From an uncultured Clostridia bacterium (GTDB lineage: Bacteria > Bacillota > Clostridia > Christensenellales > Aristaeellaceae), in assembly GCA_937906775.1 (NCBI GenBank), contig CALCUD010000018.1, positions 1 to 15,846 on the forward strand: DNA of 15,846 bases, read 5' to 3'. This document shows, piece after piece, positions 1 through 7,308 of this stretch. The number at the start of each line of letters is the position of its first letter. The stretch's first letter is position 1. The notes beneath the pieces were generated by a model. The model was not told the DNA's origin and searched no databases. It saw only the letters and a list, made by a program, of their open reading frames with translations. A program made the translations under genes and the position numbers.

Positions 1-873
1 TGCGGAAGAGCGAGAGAACGACAAAAAGCGTTAATCATATCTGAACTAAGGCATAAATATCCGCTGAAAGAATTACTGGAAATATCGGGTATCGCAAGAA
101 GTACATACTATTACTATCTGAAACATCAGAATACAAATAAATACAAGGAAGAAAAACAAGAGATACTTGAAATCTTCAATGCAAATAAAGGCAGATACGG
201 ATATCGCAGAGTTTTGGCTGTTTTAAGAAGCAAAGGCTATACAATTAACCATAAAACAGTGTTGAAACTTATGAATATACTTGGATTAAAAGGAAAACAA
301 CGTAAAAATGACAAGTATCATTCATACAAAGGGGAGATAGGTAAGATTGCAGATAATCTCTTGAAAAGAGATTTCTATGCAGCAAAACCTTTTGAAAAGC
401 TGACAACAGACGTGACACAGTTCAAAGTATGCGGGGAAAAAGTATATTTATCTCCTGTTATGGATTTATACAACAGAGAAATCATATCTTATTCAATTTC
501 ATTAAGTCCGAATTTAGAACAAATACGAGATATGTTAAGCAGTTTGTTTGAAAAGTTACCTGCTGATGCAGCTCCGATATTTCATTCAGATCAGGGCTGG
601 CAGTATCAGCACAATGAATATCAGAGATTATTGACTGAACATAATATCAAACAAAGTATGTCCAGAAAAGGTAACTGTATGGATAACGGTGCAATGGAAA
701 ACTTCTTCGGTAGGCTTAAAGTTGAAATGTATTATGGTGAAAAGTTTGAAAGTGTTAACACTTTCATTGATGAATTAAAGCGTTATATTCATTATTACAA
801 CAATGATAGAATTTCTATCAAATTAAAAGGAATGAGTCCGATACAATACCGAACTCATTCTCTATCAACTTAA
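1..873 (+). CDS. IS3-family (IS150-like) transposase OrfB, 5'-partial
   Basis: This DDE transposase catalyses cutting and joining of the ends of its insertion sequence. The reading frame is open from base 1, so the true start lies left of the window; a TTG at 214 is only an internal codon. The visible 290 residues begin with the HTH_21-like part (RYGYRR at about residues 64-69), followed by an integrase (rve) core. The catalytic triad is D137 (TTDVTQF), D197 (HSDQGW) and E233 (AMENFFGRLK), with 35 residues between the last two, the D(35)E spacing of the IS3 family. The stop at 871-873 lies 8 bases before the right inverted repeat. In this family OrfB is normally made as an OrfAB fusion by -1 frameshifting; OrfA is off-window. 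Codon use is AT-rich, unlike the phage genes that follow, which fits a separate origin. No internal stop is seen, so it may be active. Confidence 0.95.
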   Translation, partial: CGRARERQKALIISELRHKYPLKELLEISGIARSTYYYYLKHQNTNKYKEEKQEILEIFNANKGRYGYRRVLAVLRSKGYTINHKTVLKLMNILGLKGKQRKNDKYHSYKGEIGKIADNLLKRDFYAAKPFEKLTTDVTQFKVCGEKVYLSPVMDLYNREIISYSISLSPNLEQIRDMLSSLFEKLPADAAPIFHSDQGWQYQHNEYQRLLTEHNIKQSMSRKGNCMDNGAMENFFGRLKVEMYYGEKFESVNTFIDELKRYIHYYNNDRISIKLKGMSPIQYRTHSLST

Positions 874-881
874 TATTTTAT

Positions 882-906
882 TGTCTAAACTTTGGGGTTC
901 ACTTCA
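882..906. repeat. Right terminal inverted repeat of the IS3-family element
   Basis: The stretch starts TGTCTAAACTTTGGGG and ends with CA at 905-906. Read in reverse complement it begins TGAAGTGAACCCC, the pattern typical of the tips of IS150-group elements in Firmicutes. It sits 8 bases past the transposase stop. The matching left repeat is outside the window. Confidence 0.75.
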
Positions 907-1200
907 CCGAACTGTCCGGATAATTTTTTGCTTTTATGCTGCAACCTTTGCTTTTTCGTCTGTCTTTTTCTCGTCAAATATATGTGTGTAATTTACAAGG
1001 AACAGTACAAGGTAAACGCCCCACATGGGTATGTTTTCGATAAGTCCGTCCTTGCCGACCGTGACAAGCAGAACAAGCATTACAAGAAAATGTATGAGGG
1101 CATCCTCTACGGCGATCCAAAAATGCGCATTCTGCGGATCCTCTGGCAGGAGATATACACCGACTACAATCTTGCCATCAAGGGAGGCGCTACGGCATGA
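907..1200 (+). pseudogene. 3' remnant of an unidentified gene, cut by the IS
   Basis: The plus frame is open from the IS into this stretch and ends in TGA at 1198-1200, overlapping the ATG of the ParB-like gene as ATGA. From about 1000 the reading looks coding: about three quarters of third codon positions between 1030 and 1197 are G or C, against about half in the competing minus-strand frame. The peptide there is basic and aromatic (HYKKMYEGILYGDPKMRILR, then LWQEIYTDYNLAIKGG). The first ~90 bases give an implausible Cys/Phe-rich peptide, so the exact boundary of old coding sequence is unclear. I do not recognise the family. Because IbrB-like ParB proteins often follow a PAPS-reductase-like IbrA partner, the lost gene could be such a partner, but the remnant does not show that. 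A minus-strand reading (934-1233) encodes a hydrophobic peptide and is the main alternative. Confidence 0.5.
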
Positions 1201-1727
1201 GCGAAAATGAAAAACTCTTCTCTCCGCTTTCATCCCTGCAGTGGGTAGACCGAGGCCTGCTGAAAGCCAACGATTACAACCCGAACAAGGTGTCTGAGGA
1301 CAACCTGAAACTGCTGGTGCAATCCATTCTCACAAACGGTTGGACGCTTCCCATCGTTGTAAGGCCCGACTACACGATCATCGACGGATTCCACAGATGG
1401 ACGGTCGCCGGCCGTGAGCCGCTGCGCACGATGCTCGGCGGGAAGGTGCCGGTTGTGATCGTGGACCACAAAGGTGATGAAAGCGCCGACGTGTATGGAA
1501 CCATCACGCACAACCGTGCACGCGGAACACATCTGCTGGAACCGATGAAGGCCATTGTGAAGAAACTGATGGCCGAAGGGAAAACCGTGAAGGAAATAGG
1601 AAAGCAGCTCGGTATGAAGCCGGAAGAGATATTCCGTCTTTCCGGATTCACAAGGGAGGAATTCCTGAACATGATGACCAGAGATGTGAACGGGTACAGC
1701 AAGGCAGTTATTTATACGCATATATGA
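1197..1727 (+). CDS. ParB-like nuclease-domain protein (IbrB-like)
   Basis: The 176-residue protein has an N-terminal ParB/Srx-type domain, about residues 12-112. The signature DGFHRW is at 63-68, matching the GEHR-type box of ParB/sulfiredoxin folds, and HNRARGTH is at 105-112. A predicted helix-turn-helix follows at about 128-150 (KTVKEIGKQLGM). This order and length resemble IbrB-type proteins, which are found in phages and islands next to PAPS-reductase-like proteins. Some ParB-fold proteins bind or hydrolyse CTP; whether this one does is unknown. The ATG at 1197 is supported by AGGGAGG at 1181-1187 and by overlap with the stop of the upstream remnant, indicating translational coupling before the IS inserted. 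It sits just before the terminase genes, a common place for DNA-binding or DNA-modifying accessory genes. The exact function is not known. Confidence 0.85.
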   Translation: MSENEKLFSPLSSLQWVDRGLLKANDYNPNKVSEDNLKLLVQSILTNGWTLPIVVRPDYTIIDGFHRWTVAGREPLRTMLGGKVPVVIVDHKGDESADVYGTITHNRARGTHLLEPMKAIVKKLMAEGKTVKEIGKQLGMKPEEIFRLSGFTREEFLNMMTRDVNGYSKAVIYTHI

Positions 1728-1743
1728 GAAATACAAAGGAGTT

Positions 1744-1760
1744 GCGGAATCCGTTTCCGC
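1744..1760 (+). other. Small hairpin in the ParB-terminase gap
   Basis: GCGGAA (1744-1749) and TTCCGC (1755-1760) form a perfect 6-bp stem with a 5-base loop in the 105-base gap before the small terminase gene. There is no T-run after it, so it is not a classical terminator. It may be chance. Confidence 0.3.
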
Positions 1761-1832
1761 AGGGAGAATCATTTTCACGCTCTATATCGGAGGGGATACA
1801 GGGCACCATGAAATAGAAAGGGGGAATGCGTC

Positions 1833-2339
1833 ATTGCTGCAAGAGGCAAGTATCAGGAGTGGCTGACAGAAGACGGACTGCTCTGCATTGAAGGCTGGGC
1901 AAGAGAAGGCCTGATTGATACTCAGATCGCCGCGAGGATCGGCATTTCTCCATCCACATTTTATGAATGGCAGATCCGATTCCCGGAGTTGCAGGAGGCC
2001 GTTAAAAAAGGGAAAGCTCCCGTAGATATGCAGGTGGAAAACGCATTGCTAAAAAGGGCGCTCGGATACTCATACGTAGAAACGGTCACAGACTTTGAAC
2101 TGGTCGATACCGGAGAAAAAGACGATGACGGAAAACCGGTCATGGAAAAGCGGATCAAGAATGTGCGTTCCGTAAAAAAGGAAATGGCTCCGGATGTGGG
2201 AGCGGCGGCATTTTGGCTGAAGAACCGAAGGCCCGACAAGTGGCGCGAGAAGCGGGAAGAGCAGATCCAGGTTTCAGCAGCGGATTACAGCTTGCTGGAT
2301 AAAGTGAGGGAAACGGCGGAAAATGACACTGAACGGTAA
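1833..2339 (+). CDS. terS: Phage terminase small subunit (ATT start inferred)
   Basis: The small subunit recognises phage DNA and hands it to the large subunit for packaging. The frame is open from just after a stop at 1809-1811. The expected N-terminus of the family, MAxRGKYQEWLTEDGL-like, is encoded directly from the ATT at 1833. No ATG, GTG or TTG lies in this frame between 1812 and 1989. AAAGGGGG (1817-1824) sits at good ribosome-binding distance from the ATT, so I choose ATT as start, giving 168 residues. A TTG at 1989 would remove the whole DNA-binding part. A helix-turn-helix lies at about residues 22-47 (IDTQIAARIGISPSTFYEW), followed by a charged oligomerisation region (about 60-140). 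It overlaps the large subunit gene by 17 bases. A sequencing error or mutation of an original ATG is the alternative to a true ATT start. Confidence 0.88.
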   Translation: MAARGKYQEWLTEDGLLCIEGWAREGLIDTQIAARIGISPSTFYEWQIRFPELQEAVKKGKAPVDMQVENALLKRALGYSYVETVTDFELVDTGEKDDDGKPVMEKRIKNVRSVKKEMAPDVGAAAFWLKNRRPDKWREKREEQIQVSAADYSLLDKVRETAENDTER

Positions 2340-3588
2340 AACGATATCAGCACAGCAGGAAACGGCTCTGTGGCTGCTCAGGCACCCGGCAGAGTATGGC
2401 AGACGGTTAGGATATACCCGGCTGAAAGACGAACTGCACGGGCGCTGGATGCAGAATATCATCTGGGACGATGACGACATGACCCTGCAGGCACACCGCG
2501 GATCCTATAAAACATCATCCCTCGAAGTATCTATTGTGGAGATCATGCTTTCGATGCGGTGGAAAAACATGATCTTCCTGCGGAAAACCGACAACGATGT
2601 TGCCGAGGTGCTTCAAGCCGTCAAATCGATGCTTCTGCACCCGCTTACCCAGGCTGTATGCCAGGTGCTAACAGGGAAGCCTCTGGAACTGTATAAGGCC
2701 ACCAACAAACAGATTACGACCAGCCTGTATGCAAGGACGGGCGGCGCTCCGCAGCTGCTCGGGATAGGCCTTGGAGGTTCGCTGACCGGAAAGCATGCCG
2801 ATATCATCATCACGGACGATATTGTCAACCGTCTGGACAGGAACAGCCGCGCAGAACGTGAACGAACAAAGCAGGTCTACCAGGAGCTGCAGAACCTACG
2901 GAACCCAGGAGGGCGCATCATCAACACAGGAACCCCCTGGCACAAGGACGATGCTTTTTCTCTGATGCCAAAGCCTGAACGGTATGACTGCTATTCAACG
3001 GGGCTGCTGACTGACAGCCAAATCGGAAAACTGAAAAGCGATATGTCTCCTTCGCTATTCGCGGCCAATTACGAACTGAAGCACATCGCGTCGGATGGAG
3101 CCATGTTCTCCGATGCGAGGCCGTTTACGGATGATGAAACGCTTCTCCACAACGGCATCGCCCATATCGATGCCGGGTACGGAGGCGGTGACGGAACGGC
3201 GTTCACCTGCTGCCAGCGCATCGGCGACACCCTCTATATCTATGGCCGCCTATGGGAAGGAAGGCATGTTGACAGCGTTATCAATACAGCTATCGCAGAG
3301 GCGGGCAGGCTGATGTGCGGGCCGATATACTGCGAGCTGAACGGGGACAAGGGATACCTGAGCAAGGAGATACGCAGCCGCGGAGGCTACGCGTTCGGGT
3401 ATTCTGAAGCGCAGAACAAATACATCAAGATCGCGTCATACCTCAGGAAATGGTGGAAGAACATCACTTTCGTTAAAGGTACCGACATGGCGTATATCGA
3501 TCAGATCATGGATTTTACGGATTCAGCCGAGCACGATGACGCGCCGGACAGCGCAGCATGCTGCTGCAGGATCATGGATGGAAGGTGA
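2323..3588 (+). CDS. terL: Phage terminase large subunit
   Basis: This is the packaging motor ATPase and headful or site-specific nuclease. Its 421 residues show both domains. In the ATPase part there is an atypical Walker A (HRGSYKTS, 58-65, K63), Walker B (ADIIITDD, 159-166) and the coupling motif NTGTPWH (201-207). In the RNase H-like nuclease part the acidic residues are D283 (HIDAGYGG), E339 (YCELNGDKG) and the D405/D406/D409 group (HDDAPDSAA). All key residues for a working enzyme appear present. The ATG at 2323 lies inside the small subunit gene, with GGCGGAAA upstream, so the two are translationally coupled. The portal gene follows after 5 bases. The length is slightly short for the family but both domains are complete. 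Confidence 0.95.
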   Translation: MTLNGKTISAQQETALWLLRHPAEYGRRLGYTRLKDELHGRWMQNIIWDDDDMTLQAHRGSYKTSSLEVSIVEIMLSMRWKNMIFLRKTDNDVAEVLQAVKSMLLHPLTQAVCQVLTGKPLELYKATNKQITTSLYARTGGAPQLLGIGLGGSLTGKHADIIITDDIVNRLDRNSRAERERTKQVYQELQNLRNPGGRIINTGTPWHKDDAFSLMPKPERYDCYSTGLLTDSQIGKLKSDMSPSLFAANYELKHIASDGAMFSDARPFTDDETLLHNGIAHIDAGYGGGDGTAFTCCQRIGDTLYIYGRLWEGRHVDSVINTAIAEAGRLMCGPIYCELNGDKGYLSKEIRSRGGYAFGYSEAQNKYIKIASYLRKWWKNITFVKGTDMAYIDQIMDFTDSAEHDDAPDSAACCCRIMDGR

Positions 3589-3593
3589 TTTAA

Positions 3594-5093
3594 TTGAGCG
3601 AACTTACCGAATTCTTCACACCGTTCGAGGCGTGGGACGAGCTTACCGCTGTGAGAGCGGAATATGTTCGGAAGCATTGGGCCGCATACAGCGGAGTTCA
3701 CAGGGAACTTGCAGCAACGGCAGTCAACGGATCGTTCTGGAAAAGGCGCAGCAAAGCAAAAGTGCATATTCCCATTGCCGCGGATATTGCATCCGTATCG
3801 GCCAATATCCTTTTTGGAAACGCTCCAAGATGCAGGATATACGATGATGTTTTGCATGGACAGAAGAAAACACAGCAGGAAAGGCTTGATCAGATCCTCC
3901 GGGATAACATGTTTGAATCGCTTATCCAGGAAGCAGCCGAAGTGGCTGCCGCATGCGGCGATGTGTTTCTCAAGTGCAACTGGGACACGGAAAAACTGGA
4001 TTATCCATCCATCATGTATGTAAGCGGACGGGACGCGGTTCCGGAATACCGGTTCGGGTGTCTTGTGTGCGTCCATTTTTTCACCGAAATCAAGACGGAC
4101 CGTCAATCCGGAAAAATATGGCGGCTGTATGAGCTTTACGAACCGGGCCATATCAAAAGCGAAGTGTATGTAGGCGATGCCGGTTCACTCGGAAGCTACG
4201 ACACGTCCTGCATAGAACGGCTGAAGATCAATCCGGATCTGAACGTTCCTGGTAAAGGGATGATGGCGGTTCATATTCCCAATATGAAGCCAAGCCGGGT
4301 TCGCAAAAGCAATTATGGCCGAAGTGAGTTTGAGGGCATGCGGGATATGCTGGACGAGCTGGATGAAACCTTCTCTTCCTGGTTCCGGGATATCCGTCTC
4401 GCAAAAAGCCGATTGATCGTTCCGGCTGAATACCTGAGGAAGCATCCGAACCAGAACATGTTTTCCGAAAACCGGTACACCTTTGAATTTGATGAAGATG
4501 TTGAAACCCTTGTCGCATTGGACATCGCCAATGACAAGGATATGAAGATCACGCCTTCGCAGTTTGAGATCAGAGCGGAACAGCACGCAAAAACCGCGGA
4601 TACGCTGATGCGGAATATCATTTCGATGTGCGGGTATTCGCCCCAGTCCTTCGGGCTGGACATTGAGGGACAGGCTGCCAGCGGAACCGCGCTGCTGATC
4701 CGGGAAAAGAAGAGCTTTTCAACGAGATCCAAAAAGCTGAATTTCTGGAGCATGCCATTGGAACGGTTTCTGACAGATGTTCTCCAGCTCGACAGCGCGC
4801 TTTATCATCAGGGAGGCATCCGAAATACAGACCGCGTGATCGTGGAATTCCCGGATTGCATGAGCACGGACATCTCCACCATGGCCAACGCGGTGAAAAC
4901 GCTTCATGATGCGCAGGCCGCGAGCACCTATGTGAAGGTGAAGATGACACACCCGGACTGGGAGGAAGGCGAAGTGCAGGAGGAGGTAGGACGGATCATG
5001 AAGGAATTCGGCACTGCAGACCCTGCGGCCATCACAGAGGATGGAGAGCTTCACGATATCCCCGATCACGGAGGCGAGGACGGTGATGCCTGA
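3594..5093 (+). CDS. Portal protein, SPP1 gp6-like
   Basis: The portal forms the dodecameric ring at one capsid vertex, through which terminase pumps DNA and to which the connector binds. The 499-residue length matches the SPP1 gp6 family (about 500). Recognisable parts are the N-terminal segment (RAEYVRKHWAAYSG), the wing region around HIPIAADIASVSANILFGNAP and the stem/crown-proximal stretch with SPQSFGLDIEGQAASGTAL, which is typical for the family. The start is TTG at 3594, right behind the TAA at 3591-3593, with GGAAGGTGA at 3580-3588 as ribosome binding site; no ATG is better placed. The C-terminus is acidic. Its TGA overlaps the next ATG as TGATG, so it is coupled to the minor capsid gene. 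Confidence 0.93.
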   Translation: MSELTEFFTPFEAWDELTAVRAEYVRKHWAAYSGVHRELAATAVNGSFWKRRSKAKVHIPIAADIASVSANILFGNAPRCRIYDDVLHGQKKTQQERLDQILRDNMFESLIQEAAEVAAACGDVFLKCNWDTEKLDYPSIMYVSGRDAVPEYRFGCLVCVHFFTEIKTDRQSGKIWRLYELYEPGHIKSEVYVGDAGSLGSYDTSCIERLKINPDLNVPGKGMMAVHIPNMKPSRVRKSNYGRSEFEGMRDMLDELDETFSSWFRDIRLAKSRLIVPAEYLRKHPNQNMFSENRYTFEFDEDVETLVALDIANDKDMKITPSQFEIRAEQHAKTADTLMRNIISMCGYSPQSFGLDIEGQAASGTALLIREKKSFSTRSKKLNFWSMPLERFLTDVLQLDSALYHQGGIRNTDRVIVEFPDCMSTDISTMANAVKTLHDAQAASTYVKVKMTHPDWEEGEVQEEVGRIMKEFGTADPAAITEDGELHDIPDHGGEDGDA

Positions 5094-6664
5094 TGCCCGG
5101 TTACGGGTTCAACACCGGTCTGGACGGTCACCGCGTAAAGCCATTATCGGAAGCGGATAAAGAGGAGATCGCGGAAGGGCTGAAGATCATCTACGGCAGT
5201 GCCCGGGAAAGGATGCTGAAAAACGTAGCAAACCGTTTTTCTAAGGGGATCACTCAGCACGGATGGGCCGAACAGAAAGCAAACGAGGTGCTTTCGGCTC
5301 ACGCTCAGCTGGAACGGGATCTTGACCGGGCCAGGAACGAACGGGAAAAGCTGATCGGAAATGTAATGGACCGGGCTTATGTTTCCGGAAGCCAAAAATT
5401 CTACCGCGATATGCGTTCTGTTTTGGGAGAAACGGTCCATATCAGCCCAAACAGCATCAAGACAGGGTATATACTGGCAGATCTGAATAACAGCCTGAAC
5501 GCCTCTGAGAGGCGAATCCTGCGGCAGTTTGACGATAAATATGCCGACATCATCGGGGCTGTATCTTCAGAAATGGCAACAGGAGTAGTGAATACCCGTC
5601 AGGCGGTCGGCGAAGCGCTGACCGCTTTTGCTGACAATGGGATCACCGGATTCATCGACCGGAGCGGACGGCACTGGACGCTGGAAAACTATGCTGAAAT
5701 GGCCGTTCTGACCGCGATAGAGCGCAGCACGATATCCGGTTATGTGGACACCATGCAGAAATACGATTACGACCTGGCGGTGATCGATGGCCATGCCGGC
5801 AGCTGTCCGATCTGCGAAGCATGGGAAAACGTGATCGTGTCGGTAAGCGGAAATGACCCCAATTATCCGTCCCTCGGAGACGCGGAAAATGACGGCTGCT
5901 TCCATCCAAGATGCCTGCACGGGATCACGACCTATTATCCGGATATCTCCCATGCACCCGCGGGCGGCTTTCGGGACAGGCCGAGGGAACGGGCGGAGGA
6001 AAACCCGCAGTATACGGCAAGGTCACGACAGCGGTATATGGAGCGCATGATACGCAAATACAAGGACCGTGCTATCGTGGCTCAGACGCCTCTGCAGAAG
6101 AAGCAGGCCGTCAATAAGGTGCATGAGTGGGAAAACGCGCTGGATGAGCTGATCGAAGCGGAACAGAAAGCCGGAGATTATATCTACCGTCATAAAGGCA
6201 GAGAAACCGGCGAATTGGAAAAACAATTCACCGATGTGTCTGACCAGTACAAGAAAGGATACACTCCCGGAAATGGCGTTATTACAGCAGAAGCAGGATT
6301 CAGTGACCCATCAAAGGGGCATGAAACAAAAATCGCCAGAGGATTGATCGAATCAATCGGCGGCGATGTAAAGCAATTTGATAATAGTGGAAACATAACA
6401 AGGCCCGATATAGAGTGGCACGGAAAGTTATGGGAAATCAAGAAAACATCATCTGTAAACTCAATAGATAAGCAGACCCAGAAAGGCCTTGAACAGATCG
6501 GTGGAAGACACGGCAACCTTATCATTGACAACACAGAAACAAAATTCGATCTTTTCCAGCAAACCGTGATCAATAGAGTTCTGCGTTCCGCGAAGGAAGA
6601 TTGTGATATCTGTATTTATTACAATGGCGATTATATAAAAATTCTGAGGTACAAAAAAAGATAA
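5093..6664 (+). CDS. Minor capsid protein (SPP1 gp7/Phage_min_cap2-like) with C-terminal CdiA_C-like nuclease domain
   Basis: Residues 1 to about 340 are the phage minor capsid (head morphogenesis) module, which is carried inside the head near the portal and may affect DNA entry. It contains the Cys/His cluster C238-P-I-C241 ... C269-F-H271-P-R-C274-L-H276, a likely metal site. A helical, charged linker follows (about 300-375). The C-terminal ~130 residues look like the CdiA_C tRNA-nuclease/PD-(D/E)xK toxin family: an acidic helix with E411 (KGHETKIA), then RPDI (D439) and LWEIK (E448, K450), and later LIIDN. The tail piece is visibly more AT-rich than the rest of the gene, as if swapped in. 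The start ATG overlaps the portal stop. Total length is 523. Domain identity is by eye; a fold search would settle it. No cognate immunity gene is recognisable downstream. Confidence 0.85.
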   Translation: MPGYGFNTGLDGHRVKPLSEADKEEIAEGLKIIYGSARERMLKNVANRFSKGITQHGWAEQKANEVLSAHAQLERDLDRARNEREKLIGNVMDRAYVSGSQKFYRDMRSVLGETVHISPNSIKTGYILADLNNSLNASERRILRQFDDKYADIIGAVSSEMATGVVNTRQAVGEALTAFADNGITGFIDRSGRHWTLENYAEMAVLTAIERSTISGYVDTMQKYDYDLAVIDGHAGSCPICEAWENVIVSVSGNDPNYPSLGDAENDGCFHPRCLHGITTYYPDISHAPAGGFRDRPRERAEENPQYTARSRQRYMERMIRKYKDRAIVAQTPLQKKQAVNKVHEWENALDELIEAEQKAGDYIYRHKGRETGELEKQFTDVSDQYKKGYTPGNGVITAEAGFSDPSKGHETKIARGLIESIGGDVKQFDNSGNITRPDIEWHGKLWEIKKTSSVNSIDKQTQKGLEQIGGRHGNLIIDNTETKFDLFQQTVINRVLRSAKEDCDICIYYNGDYIKILRYKKR

Positions 6665-6667
6665 GGC

Positions 6668-6677
6668 GTAGGCCTAC
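6668..6677. other. 10-base palindrome after the minor capsid gene
   Basis: GTAGGCCTAC is a perfect palindrome three bases after the stop codon, in the 123-base gap before the next gene. Its role is unknown; it may be chance. Confidence 0.3.
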
Positions 6678-6717
6678 AACCAGTGGGTCATGGGCACATC
6701 CTCATCTTCAGAATTAT

Positions 6718-6741
6718 AATAACACATGGATGTTATTTTTT
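6718..6741 (+). terminator. Terminator-like hairpin after the toxin-domain gene
   Basis: AATAACA (6718-6724) pairs perfectly with TGTTATT (6731-6737) across a 6-base loop, and the stem runs into a row of six T (6736-6741). The stem is AU-rich and weak, so it is probably leaky, as expected inside a late operon whose later genes must still be expressed. It may instead be a boundary mark of a DNA segment acquired with the nuclease domain. Confidence 0.5.
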
Positions 6742-6787
6742 CAAGTGTGACCAAAACAATTGATCAGAAAGAAAGGAGTGAGGGAAC

Positions 6788-7018
6788 ATGATCCGATTTA
6801 TCCGCTATTTCATTTCCCAATGGTGTGACTACGACAGCTATTACTGGTTTACCCATGTACACACCGACCCGGAACAGCTTGCGGCATTGGGCGGTGATCC
6901 ATTCCGGAACCGGTTTGATTACGCATGGAAGAATGCCCGGATCTGGTGGCAGAGCCGTGATCGGTACAGCCGGAAGTGTACCGGGGACTGTGAAGCCTGC
7001 ACGCTGCGGCACTGCTAA
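6788..7018 (+). CDS. Small Cys-rich protein of unknown function
   Basis: The 76-residue protein starts at ATG 6788 behind AAAGGAGTGAGG. It is aromatic (many W/Y/F) and ends with four cysteines, C64-x3-C68-x2-C71-x4-C76, which could bind a metal ion. I do not recognise a family. It lies directly after the minor capsid gene with the nuclease domain, the place where an immunity protein would be expected. Its base composition is, however, that of the phage genes and not that of the AT-rich nuclease segment, and nothing in it suggests an inhibitor. Good ribosome binding site, stop-to-stop isolation and operon context support it as a real gene. Confidence 0.7.
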   Translation: MIRFIRYFISQWCDYDSYYWFTHVHTDPEQLAALGGDPFRNRFDYAWKNARIWWQSRDRYSRKCTGDCEACTLRHC

Positions 7019-7041
7019 AAAAACGAAAGGAGACTGGAACC

Positions 7042-7308
7042 ATGAATGACACGCAAAACATGAACCCGGATGAAAATGAACTGGAAAACTTGATCGATCC
7101 TGCCGGAGGTGAAGCATCTGATACGGTGACCATTTCCCGCTCAGTGCTCAGACAGCTTGTGATGATCCCGGAGGAACTGGAGAAGGCGGACCGCGCCTAT
7201 ATGAATTGCCAGTCCACCGTGTTCAGGAACTATGCCAGATCCCTGTTTGGCGCAAACAAAACGAGAAACGCTGTTTTGGCAGCCAAAGAGGCGCTTCAGG
7301 AAGAGTAG
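7042..7308 (+). CDS. Small acidic protein of unknown function
   Basis: The 88-residue protein starts at ATG 7042 behind AAAGGAGACTGG. The N-terminus is acidic and probably disordered (residues 1-30, rich in N, D, E). The rest is predicted helical (RSVLRQLVMIPEELEKA, then ARSLFGANKTRNAVLAAKEAL). No family is recognised. It lies between the minor capsid gene and the scaffold leader, where tailed phages of this type often have one or two small morphogenesis-linked genes. There is no membrane segment or signal peptide. Confidence 0.7.
   Translation: MNDTQNMNPDENELENLIDPAGGEASDTVTISRSVLRQLVMIPEELEKADRAYMNCQSTVFRNYARSLFGANKTRNAVLAAKEALQEE

Larger units (their letters stand above)
1..906 (+). mobile_element. 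IS3-family insertion sequence, right part
   Basis: The element runs from before the window to the terminal CA at 905-906. It contains the transposase OrfB, and a right terminal repeat lies just after the stop codon. It is AT-rich and ends next to a coding remnant of higher GC3, which points to insertion into a phage gene. The left end and any 3-4 bp target duplication cannot be seen. Confidence 0.85.

Noticed and set aside
934..1233. Minus-strand frame encoding a hydrophobic, holin-like 99-residue peptide
   Set aside because: It overlaps the start of the ParB-like gene, runs against all other genes, and has weaker third-position GC than the plus frame from 1030 to 1197. The hydrophobic look can arise from reading Lys/Asn-rich codons in antisense. 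I could not exclude its last part (934-1010) fully.
1826..1891. ATG at 1826 as start of the small terminase gene
   Set aside because: It is in another frame and reaches a stop after about 21 codons, with a Cys/Arg-rich peptide unlike the family.
3501..4151. Minus-strand frame of 216 codons across the terminase-portal junction
   Set aside because: It is antisense to two confidently identified genes and has no recognisable domain.
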